Assembly: GCA_937901105.1 (NCBI GenBank)
Contig: CALCHD010000163.1
Span: 1 to 19,862, forward strand
Reading direction: 5' to 3'
DNA: 19,862 bases
Source of the DNA: an uncultured Bacteroidales bacterium
GTDB taxonomy: Bacteria; Bacteroidota; Bacteroidia; Bacteroidales; UBA932
Shown: one piece after another, positions 1 through 6,853 of the stretch
Layout: each line of letters begins with the position of its first letter
Numbering within the stretch: position 1 is the first letter of the stretch
The notes under the pieces: model-generated
What the model was told of the DNA's origin: nothing
What the model saw: only the letters and a program-made list of their open reading frames with translations
The model's database searches: none
Made by a program: the position numbers and the translations under genes

Positions 1-563
1 CCCTCCTTGAGTACAGGCATATCAGAAGTGAACAGCATTGAGTGATGCCACGGGCACTCTCCAAACCAACGCGTGGTACCTCCGTTGGCCGGAAATGTTT
101 CATCCTTGAGCTTCTGGTAATCAAGCCCCTTTGCCTCATCGCCTACAATCCAATCTACTGTCATGGAGTTGGTGGAAAGCGGTACATCCTGGGATACAAC
201 AACCATTATTGTCCCGTTGAAGAATGATACAACATCATCATACCTTAGCGGTTGGATTTTTGGCTGTTGGTATCCCAGCTTTTTGTGAGGTCTCTTTCCT
301 ACAACGTAGTGAACTCCGTTGATTAGCCCTATAAGCGCAAGTGATGAAATGATTGACGGCAGTGTACGCATTGATGCCTGCTTGAATGTCTCAGCAACGA
401 ATACTCCAGTGCTTCCTGGCATCGCAAACACGTTTCTGCGGATAAATAAAGCCTGCAGCATTGACTTGCCAAACCTTCTTCCGGCAAGAACAATGGCCGT
501 ATGTGGAGAAACCAGGTGAAACTCCTGTTGTCCTGGATTAAGATACACTAACTGTTGCTTCAT
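1..563 (-). CDS. terL: Phage terminase large subunit, N-terminal part (runs off left edge)
   Basis: ATPase motor that packages phage DNA into the prohead. About 187 codons of the N-terminal ATPase domain are present and the reading frame is open to the left edge. Read on the minus strand from the ATG at 563-561, the protein has a Walker A-like motif, LAGRRFGKS, at residues 26-34 and a Walker B-like motif, DWIVGDEA, at residues 137-144; both are standard in TerL. The start overlaps the end of the preceding gene by 26 bases, as in a tightly packed late operon. The C-terminal nuclease domain would lie beyond the window. Seen: the open frame and both ATPase motifs. Inferred: the exact start codon, since no Shine-Dalgarno sequence helps here. 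It is the clearest landmark that the leftward operon is a tailed-phage packaging and structural module. Confidence 0.9.
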   Translation of the reverse strand, partial: MKQQLVYLNPGQQEFHLVSPHTAIVLAGRRFGKSMLQALFIRRNVFAMPGSTGVFVAETFKQASMRTLPSIISSLALIGLINGVHYVVGKRPHKKLGYQQPKIQPLRYDDVVSFFNGTIMVVVSQDVPLSTNSMTVDWIVGDEAKGLDYQKLKDETFPANGGTTRWFGECPWHHSMLFTSDMPVLKE

Positions 564-1098
564 CTCTGTCTACCTCTTCCATGTATATAGCTTTGAGTTT
601 TCTTGCTTTCTCAACAATACCAGGCACAGGTTTCACACCCACAACCTGAGGGTCTCCTGTTGTTACAAGGTCTCCTATAACAACATCCTCATATGGAATC
701 TTTTCTCCGTCATCCTGTTCCAGGCGGTTGTTCTTTATGAAAGCTTCGGCAACTTTTGTCAGGCTCTTGGCTTTATTATGGTCTCCAGCCCTTGCTGCAT
801 TGGCTGCTTCATCAAGCAGGCTGTTCACTTTGTTCTGTATCCAGTTTTTATGGGCAACAGGCACGTTTCCCAGCAGTAGCTTAACCTTGCCTATATCATT
901 GTACGATTGTGCCCGTGAGACGCCATAATGCGCCCTGGCGTATGATGCCATGCGCGCATCTGATAAGTCTGGGTGGGCCATCCAGTATGTGTACAGGTCT
1001 CTTAGGCGGTCTGCAACTTCCTGGTCTACTCCCGATAGTTTTATCTTAGGGTCAAACAGGTGCATCTCCACCAGGCTATATGAATCATTTCTCGGCAT
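538..1098 (-). CDS. Phage protein directly upstream of TerL, possible small terminase subunit
   Basis: A 186-residue soluble protein with no signal peptide or membrane segment. The sequence is mostly helical in character: an N-terminal half with a segment around residues 30-75 (ADRLRDLYTYWM, then YARAHYGVSRAQSYND) that could form a helix-turn-helix, and a lysine- and alanine-rich central helix (around residues 88-125). It lies between a small HTH-like gene (14-base overlap) and terL (26-base overlap). The position directly before terL and the DNA-binding look of the N-terminus fit a small terminase subunit, which recognises phage DNA for packaging. That function is inferred from position and general character only; I do not recognise a specific family. 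The neighbouring 112-residue protein is a competing candidate for the same role. Confidence 0.75.
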   Translation of the reverse strand: MPRNDSYSLVEMHLFDPKIKLSGVDQEVADRLRDLYTYWMAHPDLSDARMASYARAHYGVSRAQSYNDIGKVKLLLGNVPVAHKNWIQNKVNSLLDEAANAARAGDHNKAKSLTKVAEAFIKNNRLEQDDGEKIPYEDVVIGDLVTTGDPQVVGVKPVPGIVEKARKLKAIYMEEVDRDEATVSVS

Positions 1099-1423
1099 AC
1101 TCTTCCTCCTTCATTTTGTTCAGGAACTGCTGCATTGTCTTCTCGGCATCTGGTGAGCCTTTGATTGCAAACTTTGCAGTTGTTATTCTCTGCTCAAGCT
1201 GATACTTGAGCTTTCCTTTGTAGTAGGCCTTTGCTCTGTCTCCCTTCTTGAAGGATATTTCATCAAGAAATGCCTCCTCTGGGATATCGCAAAGCAAAGC
1301 TATCTCCGTTGGCGCAAAACAGAGGAAGGCCAGTGATTCAATTATACCTTCAACTGGCTGCGTGAAAATCTTCTCCCTTTCAAGCTCAGGGATAATCATT
1401 ATACTAGAGTTTGACTGCTGCAT
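1085..1423 (-). CDS. Small HTH-like phage protein, alternative small terminase candidate
   Basis: A 112-residue protein. Residues about 28-60 contain LCFAPTEIALLCDIPEEAF followed by a segment ending in AYYKGK, which has the layout of a homeodomain-like helix-turn-helix (turn around ALLCDIPEE) often found in Bacteroidetes phage proteins next to the terminase. The C-terminal half is a charged helix. It overlaps the preceding PLD-like gene by 20 bases and the next gene by 14 bases, so translation is probably coupled. The role is inferred: either a small terminase subunit or another DNA-binding packaging factor. No catalytic residues are visible. Confidence 0.72.
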   Translation of the reverse strand: MQQSNSSIMIIPELEREKIFTQPVEGIIESLAFLCFAPTEIALLCDIPEEAFLDEISFKKGDRAKAYYKGKLKYQLEQRITTAKFAIKGSPDAEKTMQQFLNKMKEEEYAEK

Positions 1424-1850
1424 TTTTCAGATTCTGTATGTCTTGTTTTATCTTGTTTACAACGGCCCTGTCGTCTGTCATCACATAGCTCTCTACACGG
1501 TAGTTTGCCGTTGCATTAGCACTCATTATTGTAACAAGCTGAAAATCAGTAGGGGGGGGTGAAACTGTGTATAGATACACAAATTTTGCGTGTGTTTCAG
1601 TCAGGTAAACTGCATCACAAATTTCCTCCAGCAGCAGAATCATCTCTCTGTGACGGGTGAGAATAGAGCTGTTGAGTACTAGTTCCAGGCGTATCACTTT
1701 ACCTTGCTCCTTCAGGCGGAACATCCTCTTGAGCCAGCCTTCCACAACTGCAAACGAGCCCACGATTAAGGATACTGGCTCTTTTGTCTGCTCCAGCATC
1801 CTGTCTATGAGGGTAAAGTTATCTATTCGTGTTATGCCTGCCTGTACCAT
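1404..1850 (-). CDS. PLD-like (HKD superfamily-like) phage protein
   Basis: A 148-residue protein that resembles one half of a phospholipase D-like fold. It has a central strand-rich section and then LTETHAKFVYLYT at about 83-95 and SANATANYRVE at 110-120. In the HKD family the motif is HxKxxxxD followed by a glycine/serine-asparagine element. Here H87 and K89 are present, and the asparagine-rich element plus the glutamate are present, but the usual aspartate after the lysine is not. Members of this family include nucleases and phosphatidyltransferases; a phage role in DNA cutting or joining is possible but unproven, and the missing aspartate may mean a non-catalytic protein. The gene starts directly after a hairpin terminator, so its expression may be set apart from the capsid genes. 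A run of eight G bases lies in its coding region at 1552-1559. Confidence 0.72.
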   Translation of the reverse strand: MVQAGITRIDNFTLIDRMLEQTKEPVSLIVGSFAVVEGWLKRMFRLKEQGKVIRLELVLNSSILTRHREMILLLEEICDAVYLTETHAKFVYLYTVSPPPTDFQLVTIMSANATANYRVESYVMTDDRAVVNKIKQDIQNLKNAAVKL

Positions 1851-1883
1851 AAAACAAATGTAGCCAGTGTTAACCGGCTACAT
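1850..1883 (-). terminator. Hairpin terminator after the 1912-2676 gene
   Basis: On the minus strand ATGTAGCC and GGCTACAT arms (8 perfect base pairs, plus strand 1858-1865 and 1876-1883) enclose a 10-base loop and are followed by TTTGTTTT. This is the layout of an intrinsic terminator for leftward transcripts. It ends right at the ATG of the next gene, so it may partly attenuate the terminase end of the operon. The same stretch reads TACATTTG, which matches the Bacteroidetes -7 element TAnnTTTG, so a promoter is a second possible reading; I see no convincing -33 element at the right distance. Confidence 0.6.
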
Positions 1884-1911
1884 AAGGACACAAAATTTTA
1901 ACTTAAATACA

Positions 1912-2676
1912 CTATTGTATGAAACTCTTGTCACGGAGTCTTTGCAGAGTCTCTTCATTGATTTCAGCGCCGTTGTCTACAAGCATCTGGTAGTACTCCT
2001 GAATCTTCAGGCGTTGTGCGTCTGAAATGTTTTCCTTCTTGAGCATTTTGCTGATGTACGCTCTAGCTGAGTTAATCTGAACTGGTGTTACTGAGGCAGG
2101 AGCTTGCTGCGGCTGCTGCTCTTCCTCCAACATCTTCTTCTCAATCAGTTCGTATCTGTCTGCAATCTCGTTTGCCATAGATACTACTATGCTGCGGAAT
2201 TCTGCACGTCCTACATCAGAGTTGCACTGTTTCATCTTCTCATGATAAGCTCGCATCTCCTTGTACAAGTCAGTGTTCTTGTCGTAGAGTTCCTGCAGCT
2301 GTGAAGGAAGCTCCTCTCTCTTGAACCTTTTCTTGTAGTTGGCTATGATTTCTTCAGCTAGAGAAATGTCATCGCACTCGTTAGAGTTGTCAGCATCATC
2401 GGCGCCACCGTTGTCATCAGGCTGTTGGATCTGCTCCGGCTCTTGAGCTGGCGCGTCCATCTGCCTGTTGTATGTGGCCTCCATCTGCATTGCTCTTGGG
2501 TGTGGCTTAATATTCATCTTGGCAACCTTTTTAAGGTTGTAAAGCAGGTGCTGCATAGAGCCTGTTCTGCCAATATATGAAAGCAGAGACTGATTCCTGC
2601 AGTACTTGCAAAGCAGGTGGAAGCCCTCCTGGAATGTGGGCTTCTCCTGCTCAAGATATTTTTTTACCTCCTCCAT
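1912..2676 (-). CDS. Conserved-type phage protein with acidic linker and coiled-coil segments, function unknown
   Basis: A 254-residue soluble protein. The N-terminal part (about 1-70) contains the cysteine pair CKYC (24-27) and a helical segment. It is followed by a proline, glutamine, asparagine and aspartate-rich linker (about 75-105) and then long charged helices (about 105-180) and a glutamine-rich stretch (EEQQPQQAP near 187-195). The last 55 residues look like a compact helical domain. It lies 5 bases downstream of a beta-rich structural-type gene, in the capsid operon, and is followed by a terminator. The domain layout would suit a virion-assembly or head-associated factor, but that is inference from position; I do not recognise the family. 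Confidence 0.78.
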   Translation of the reverse strand: MEEVKKYLEQEKPTFQEGFHLLCKYCRNQSLLSYIGRTGSMQHLLYNLKKVAKMNIKPHPRAMQMEATYNRQMDAPAQEPEQIQQPDDNGGADDADNSNECDDISLAEEIIANYKKRFKREELPSQLQELYDKNTDLYKEMRAYHEKMKQCNSDVGRAEFRSIVVSMANEIADRYELIEKKMLEEEQQPQQAPASVTPVQINSARAYISKMLKKENISDAQRLKIQEYYQMLVDNGAEINEETLQRLRDKSFIQ

Positions 2677-2681
2677 AATGC

Positions 2682-3269
2682 CTATACTTTAGGTGTCTCA
2701 ATTCCTGTAGCACAGTCAATCTCTTTGCCTTCCAGTGGCAGTACGCCTTTATAGCATGGCATAGGGGTTGTGTCTGTGCACTCTACATTGATTGTCAAAC
2801 CGTGAGCAGATGTAGGCGCACCGCCTGTATCTCCGTTCACATTGGTCAATGTAGGATAGTCGGGGCTTCCCACTACATGGAATTTATTGCCTGGCGAAGG
2901 GATGACGTAAACATAGTCGTCGTTTACAACCATCTTTGCGTAGCCTCTGGCGTTATCGTCAATCACAGGGAAAGACAGTGTGGCTTTGTTGATGTATGAC
3001 TTACAGTCAGCCTCACCTTGTGGCTCAAATGTAGCCTTGCCTTTGCCATGTGTTGAGTAGATACTCATAAAGGTTACGCCCTGTGCAAGAGTGAAGTCTC
3101 CCTGGTAGTTCACCATCTTATCAAGGCTGGCGCTCTCCTCGTCAGGGTCATCAACAATCGTTGGCCACGAAGTGATGTCTTTCTTTCTAACTGCATAAGC
3201 AATAGGAAGGATTCCTGAAGGGTTAGGTTTGCCCGATTTGAAGTCTAGATTTGCAATTTTAATTGTCAT
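2682..3269 (-). CDS. Putative phage structural protein, beta-rich (tail-tube or head-decoration type)
   Basis: A 195-residue protein with alternating beta-strand-like segments and few charged helices. It follows the major capsid gene by 17 bases, so it is probably made in large amount as a virion component. Features: an N-terminal strand region; FMSIYSTHGKGKATFEPQGE at about 68-87; then VVGSPDYP at about 132-139, a glycine-rich turn and a final strand ending in the PMPCYKG segment. Proteins of this layout are common after capsid genes in Bacteroidetes phages and are usually thought to form the tail tube or decorate the head; the choice between these is not possible by eye. The last third follows the same pattern as the C-terminal part of the protein at 5538-5969, suggesting a distant common fold. 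Confidence 0.75.
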   Translation of the reverse strand: MTIKIANLDFKSGKPNPSGILPIAYAVRKKDITSWPTIVDDPDEESASLDKMVNYQGDFTLAQGVTFMSIYSTHGKGKATFEPQGEADCKSYINKATLSFPVIDDNARGYAKMVVNDDYVYVIPSPGNKFHVVGSPDYPTLTNVNGDTGGAPTSAHGLTINVECTDTTPMPCYKGVLPLEGKEIDCATGIETPKV

Positions 3270-3286
3270 AATGCTTCCTCCTTAAT

Positions 3287-4252
3287 TTACTCGGTTGCCA
3301 ACTGGTATGCCTGGAATACCCTTGGGTCAATAGACTCAAAGTCGGTACCAAAATACATTTTCATGAAGATTTGTACAACCTTAGGGTTGTCGCACTCACG
3401 GATCTTAGCCAGCTCGCTGTCCGACATCTGGTCGCATCCTACAAGAACGTTCTTCTTGTTTGAGATGAACATATTCTTAGCGTCTGCCATCTCTGAGAAG
3501 CTGGCGAACTCCAGTCTTCCATTAGTTCCGTGAACTGTTTTCTTCTCAAAAGAGGTGTTGTATGCAACTGAGCCAAGGTTAGCCAGGCACCAGTCATCAT
3601 AAGCCTCTTTTACTGAGTCAGGACAGTATAGTTTCAATTTCTGGTTTCCGCGTTTCATTGCTTTTGGCAATGCACGGAACATCTCAAGCAACACGTCACC
3701 GGCGTTTGTTGCATCAATAGCTGAAAGAACTGTAAGGTTCTCTTTTGCTTTAGAGATGTTGCCTGCTGCCTTCTCTGTCTCAATGATTGTATCCAGACCG
3801 TTGAAGCCGTCAAGGGTTGTAGAGCCTGCGGAGTTGTGTTTTGCCATAAATACGGCGTCTCCCAGATTCTCTGTGCATGCACGAACAATCTCAAGGGCAA
3901 CAGCCTTAACGATGTTAAGGTCTTTCAACCCTTTTGCAATCTTCTCTCCGTAGATTGTATCATATGCTGAAGACGGGTCAAACTCCTCCACAAGGTCCAT
4001 TAGGAATGTCTCAAGAGTTCTTGAGGTCGTTGTGGTTGTGTTGCCCGCATCTTTTGATGTGCGGTAAGGTCTTAGCTGAGCGCTTGAGCTAAGGCTTCCA
4101 ACGGTCTCCTTGCCGCGGATGCCAGTTCGCAAACTCATGTGCTGCAACAGGTGTGCAATGCCTGCAATAGGCATATTAAGTAGTTCCTTTCTGAACTTGT
4201 GACCTGAGCCAACAAGAGCAGTAGCAATGTTAAGTTTAGTTACGTCTGCCAT
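3287..4252 (-). CDS. Phage major capsid protein
   Basis: A 321-residue protein, the right size for an HK97-fold capsid subunit. It starts 2 bases after the stop of a prohead protease/scaffold fusion and is followed by a beta-rich structural gene, the standard place for the major capsid gene. The N-terminal 60 residues include a basic segment and a serine/threonine-rich loop (SLSSSAQLRPYRTSKDAGNT, about 53-72), followed by long mixed alpha/beta segments such as LKLYCPDSVKEAYDDW around 205-220 and VVQIFMKMYFGTDFESIDPR near the end, typical of the P-domain and closing strands of this fold. No catalytic residues are expected. The assignment rests on context, length and overall character; I cannot show homology without a search. 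The overlapping minus-frame reading at 3655-3900 is a shadow of this gene. Confidence 0.85.
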   Translation of the reverse strand: MADVTKLNIATALVGSGHKFRKELLNMPIAGIAHLLQHMSLRTGIRGKETVGSLSSSAQLRPYRTSKDAGNTTTTTSRTLETFLMDLVEEFDPSSAYDTIYGEKIAKGLKDLNIVKAVALEIVRACTENLGDAVFMAKHNSAGSTTLDGFNGLDTIIETEKAAGNISKAKENLTVLSAIDATNAGDVLLEMFRALPKAMKRGNQKLKLYCPDSVKEAYDDWCLANLGSVAYNTSFEKKTVHGTNGRLEFASFSEMADAKNMFISNKKNVLVGCDQMSDSELAKIRECDNPKVVQIFMKMYFGTDFESIDPRVFQAYQLATE

Positions 4253-4254
4253 GG

Positions 4255-4611
4255 TTATGAAAAGTTTTTAATGTGTTCCAAACAAGTTGACATAGGAGAT
4301 TCGTCATCCTCCTCCTTATTTGCGTATGCGTTAGCCGGTTTCTCTGCTCCCTCAGGGTCCTGCAGCTGCTCCTCCAGCTCGCTTACTCTGCCCTGAAGCT
4401 GGGTAATTGTTGCGTCCCTCTCGGCAATTGTGTTGTCTCTTTCTGCAACCTGGTTCTGCAAGTTGTCTCTCTCCTGGATGATTGTGTTGGTGTTGGCTAG
4501 AGCGTTGTCCACAGCCTCTAGCTGCTCTTCATTAAGAGTCACCATACCTTCAGCATCCTGCTCTAGAGTGCCTACGCCCTCTACAGCCTGTAAATTTTCA
4601 AATCTTTCCAT
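4255..4611 (-). CDS. Possible nested scaffold protein, in frame inside the protease gene
   Basis: The ATG at 4611-4609 is codon 292 of the protease gene and lies exactly at the start of the coiled-coil domain, directly after an asparagine/threonine linker. Starting here gives a 118-residue free scaffold. Phage lambda uses the same trick (the scaffold Nu3 is nested in the protease gene C). No Shine-Dalgarno sequence is visible, but Bacteroidetes genes usually lack one, so the sequence cannot decide. Confidence 0.3.
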   Translation of the reverse strand: MERFENLQAVEGVGTLEQDAEGMVTLNEEQLEAVDNALANTNTIIQERDNLQNQVAERDNTIAERDATITQLQGRVSELEEQLQDPEGAEKPANAYANKEEDDESPMSTCLEHIKNFS

Positions 4612-5484
4612 TGAGTTGGTATTGTTGGTGTTGGTATTATCATCTTCCTGTGCCAGCGCAACAACTGCATCAACAGCGCTCTGCAGAGGTCCTATTGAGT
4701 CAATCAGTGAGCCAACTACGTCAACGGCTCTGTATGTGCGTCCAAGCAGATGCTTATCACCTACTGCTGGCCTGTTCTTCTTAACGTCTTCCTGGAACTG
4801 CTGCGCCAACGGGTCTAGCGACTCTCTGATGACGTTGAAGTTTCCTTTCAGAGCCTCTTCATAATCGCGGTTTTTTTCGTTGCTCAATGATGAATATATA
4901 CGCGCTGTAACATAGCCGTTGTTCTCATTGAATTCCTTGTATCCCTGCAGACACACCATTACGCCTATGCATCCTACCTGGTCGCTCTCGTGCGATGCGA
5001 TAACCTGATTACAGTATGATGCTATGTAGTATGCTGCTGAACCGCACAGACCATCAACCCATGCTACAATAGGCTTCTTGAGAGAAGTTATAGTGTCGGC
5101 CATTTCAGGAACAGCAGATGCCAGTCCTCCGCCTGACTCAACAACAAGGATGTGTCCCATCACGGATGGATCATCGTCCGCAGTTCTCAATCTGTGCGAC
5201 AGTGTTCTTGTGCCAACCTCGCCACAATCTCCGTCATGCTTGAGCACTGTGCCCACCAGCGAAACAACGGAGATGAACTTCTCGTCTTGAGTTTTTGACT
5301 GAGAGTTGACCACTTTTGCGCCAAGTATATCTACAAGATAAGGCGCCCTGGCAGGATCTTCATCTGCCTGTTCCATCTGTAGGCCGTTAAGCAATCCTCT
5401 AAGCACGTTCTGGTTTGCCAGACCTACTTCAGGGGTTATCATCCATTGCCCGCTAAGGATATGTGAAAGAAAAGCGTATCTCAT
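4255..5484 (-). CDS. Phage prohead protease (S49/SppA-like) fused to a coiled-coil scaffold domain
   Basis: A 409-residue two-part protein. Residues about 70-270 form an S49 (signal-peptide-peptidase-like) serine protease: strand HILVVESGGG (111-120), the nucleophile region GLCGSAAYYIAS (145-156, candidate S149) and a downstream region with SSLSNEKNRDYEEAL (198-212) in which K204 is the likely dyad lysine. Residues 281-291 are an asparagine/threonine linker, and residues about 292-385 are a coiled coil with repeated ERD and QLQ units, as in scaffold proteins. Such proteases mature the capsid shell and digest the scaffold. The capsid gene follows after 2 bases, which fits. An in-frame methionine at residue 292, just after the linker, could give a separate scaffold product. 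Motifs are seen in the sequence; the protease-scaffold role is established for this gene arrangement; the separate product is inference. Confidence 0.9.
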   Translation of the reverse strand: MRYAFLSHILSGQWMITPEVGLANQNVLRGLLNGLQMEQADEDPARAPYLVDILGAKVVNSQSKTQDEKFISVVSLVGTVLKHDGDCGEVGTRTLSHRLRTADDDPSVMGHILVVESGGGLASAVPEMADTITSLKKPIVAWVDGLCGSAAYYIASYCNQVIASHESDQVGCIGVMVCLQGYKEFNENNGYVTARIYSSLSNEKNRDYEEALKGNFNVIRESLDPLAQQFQEDVKKNRPAVGDKHLLGRTYRAVDVVGSLIDSIGPLQSAVDAVVALAQEDDNTNTNNTNSMERFENLQAVEGVGTLEQDAEGMVTLNEEQLEAVDNALANTNTIIQERDNLQNQVAERDNTIAERDATITQLQGRVSELEEQLQDPEGAEKPANAYANKEEDDESPMSTCLEHIKNFS

Positions 5485-5506
5485 TTTTGCGTTTTGTACA
5501 AAAATG
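5482..5506. repeat. Inverted repeat over the protease start codon
   Basis: CATTTTTG (5482-5489) and CAAAAATG (5499-5506) are perfect 8-base inverted arms, and TTTTGTACAAAA (5492-5503) is a 12-base palindrome within the same stretch. The left arm contains the protease start codon. In the leftward transcript a hairpin here would cover the start. It could also be a weak binding site or chance in AT-rich sequence. Confidence 0.4.
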
Positions 5507-5537
5507 GGGTACGCTTAAGCCAATACAAAGGACCATT

Positions 5538-5969
5538 TTAACGGCCATAATAACTTCCGTGTGGTGAGCGGCAGGTTATCTGCAGAGTTTTTTCCGATGT
5601 ATCAAACCCTGTAATACCTGTACTCAATGATACCTTGGCGGGGAAATTTTTACTCCCGACAATTTTCATCCTCCCATCAAGCAGTGTTACAATTGCAATC
5701 TTGTAACCGGCTATTGCCTTTGTAAATTTACTGTCAGACGTATCGTTCTGCTCCCTGTTGGTTACTGATACAGATATTTCTGAAAGAATCCCCCCTGAAT
5801 CTTCAGACCAGTCCTCCTCAAAAGAGCCTGTTCCTGGAGTGAACTTGTACTCCGTTGCAGCTTCAGAAATATAATCAGCCAAAGGTATTGTGCTACCAGG
5901 TGAGAAGAAAGAGAAGTCTGCTACAGCAAATGCTTCAACAAGCTCCAGTTTTTTTACTCCAATCTTCAT
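5538..5969 (-). CDS. Putative beta-rich phage structural protein
   Basis: A 143-residue soluble protein upstream of the protease gene. It is rich in short strands with serine, threonine and glycine turns, and has almost no predicted long helix. The second half contains LDGRMKIVGSKNFPAKVS (about 96-113), a glycine turn, a strand (KTLQITC) and a C-terminal SPHGSYYGR. The order VVGS/IVGS, then a proline, then a glycine-rich turn, then LTI/LQI strand and a closing tyrosine-glycine is also seen in the 195-residue protein behind the capsid gene, so the two may share a fold. A minor capsid, tail or head-closure role is likely from the context only. A 53-base gap before the protease contains an inverted repeat. 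Confidence 0.68.
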   Translation of the reverse strand: MKIGVKKLELVEAFAVADFSFFSPGSTIPLADYISEAATEYKFTPGTGSFEEDWSEDSGGILSEISVSVTNREQNDTSDSKFTKAIAGYKIAIVTLLDGRMKIVGSKNFPAKVSLSTGITGFDTSEKTLQITCRSPHGSYYGR

Positions 5970-5986
5970 AAAAACTCAAAAATTTC

Positions 5987-6053
5987 GGGACATCAACAGC
6001 GTTGATTTCTATTGTTTTACATCGTTTTTTTATGGGACATCAGCAGCGCTGAT
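5987..6053. repeat. Two tandem hairpin-forming direct repeats
   Basis: GGGACATCAACAGCGTTGAT (5987-6006) and GGGACATCAGCAGCGCTGAT (6034-6053) differ at two positions. Each holds a 6-base inverted repeat around AGC (ATCAAC/GTTGAT and ATCAGC/GCTGAT), and the two differences are on facing positions, so pairing is kept. The copies start 47 bases apart and fill the gap between the stop of one late gene and the start of the next. Candidate regulatory hairpins in the transcript or paired binding sites. Confidence 0.65.
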
Positions 6054-6586
6054 TATAGCAGTGACTGTATCTTGTTCGCCCCATTTTTTTCCTTCTTCTT
6101 GCAGTGCCTGTACCAGTACTTTTTCAAAGCTTCATATGTTATGAAATCCATCTTTATGTTGTACGCTGTAAGAAACGCCCCAATGGCTTTCTTTATCTTG
6201 CATTCTGGATTTGCGGCCAGATGTGATTCCATATACACTATAAAAGTACTATGGTACAGCTTCATCAGGTAGTTGCAGATGCGTGCCTGCCCCTCCTCGT
6301 TGAAGTAGTTTCTGAACAGCGTGTTTATCCTGGTGTTCTTCTCCCTGTAAATGTTGTATGTGCGTGTACTGCTTTCCGTGGCCACTAGAGCTATGCGGAT
6401 ATATTCGCTCCTATCTCTGATGATCACGGGAACAGGTGGCGCTGTAAGCAGGTTCTGCTTGCACATGCACCAGAGGATGTCATCCTTTTGGGGCATAAGC
6501 AGGTCAGAGCCATTCGTGCTCACTATAAACTCCTTTAGGAGTGGTCCTACTTTTACATCTACTTCAATTATGTCTGTCATCTGCAA
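6053..6586 (-). CDS. Phage protein of unknown function
   Basis: A 177-residue soluble protein, second gene of the late operon. The first 70 residues look beta-rich (DIIEVDVKVGPLLKEFIV, then a proline-rich PPVPVIIRD), and the remainder is helical with many aromatic and basic residues, ending in the lysine-rich YRHCKKKEKN. No signal peptide, membrane segment or catalytic motif is visible. Its stop codon overlaps the second of two tandem hairpin repeats. Position upstream of the capsid genes leaves virion assembly, DNA handling or regulation open; I do not recognise the family. Confidence 0.7.
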   Translation of the reverse strand: MQMTDIIEVDVKVGPLLKEFIVSTNGSDLLMPQKDDILWCMCKQNLLTAPPVPVIIRDRSEYIRIALVATESSTRTYNIYREKNTRINTLFRNYFNEEGQARICNYLMKLYHSTFIVYMESHLAANPECKIKKAIGAFLTAYNIKMDFITYEALKKYWYRHCKKKEKNGANKIQSLL

Positions 6587-6616
6587 AGATTGTATTGATG
6601 GGTGAATAAATAAAGG

Positions 6617-6853
6617 TCATCTGTCTTGGATGTATATGCGTCCTGCTTGAGCTGCTCTTTTGAAGTCCTGCAGGTGGTTTTGCGTCACTTGTTGTGCTAT
6701 CCACTGTGCAGGATCTACAAGGGAGTTATACATCACATTTTTCCCTGGAAAAATCTCATTTGGCTTGGCCAATCTCATTTTTGGCGGCAGTTTGTCGTAT
6801 ATCCAGATGCCGGAAAACTGCTCATGCTTGTATGGAAATTTATTTTTCATCAT
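6617..6853 (-). CDS. Small phage protein, first gene of the late operon
   Basis: A 78-residue basic protein (MMKNKFPYKH at the start, RAAQAGRIYIQDR at the end), without membrane segments. It is the first leftward gene after the repeat-rich non-coding stretch, so it is likely the first product of the late transcript. The first two codons are both ATG, so the start could be 6853 or 6850. Antisense frames across the same bases are longer or equal in length but show no conserved character. Function unknown. Confidence 0.55.
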   Translation of the reverse strand: MMKNKFPYKHEQFSGIWIYDKLPPKMRLAKPNEIFPGKNVMYNSLVDPAQWIAQQVTQNHLQDFKRAAQAGRIYIQDR

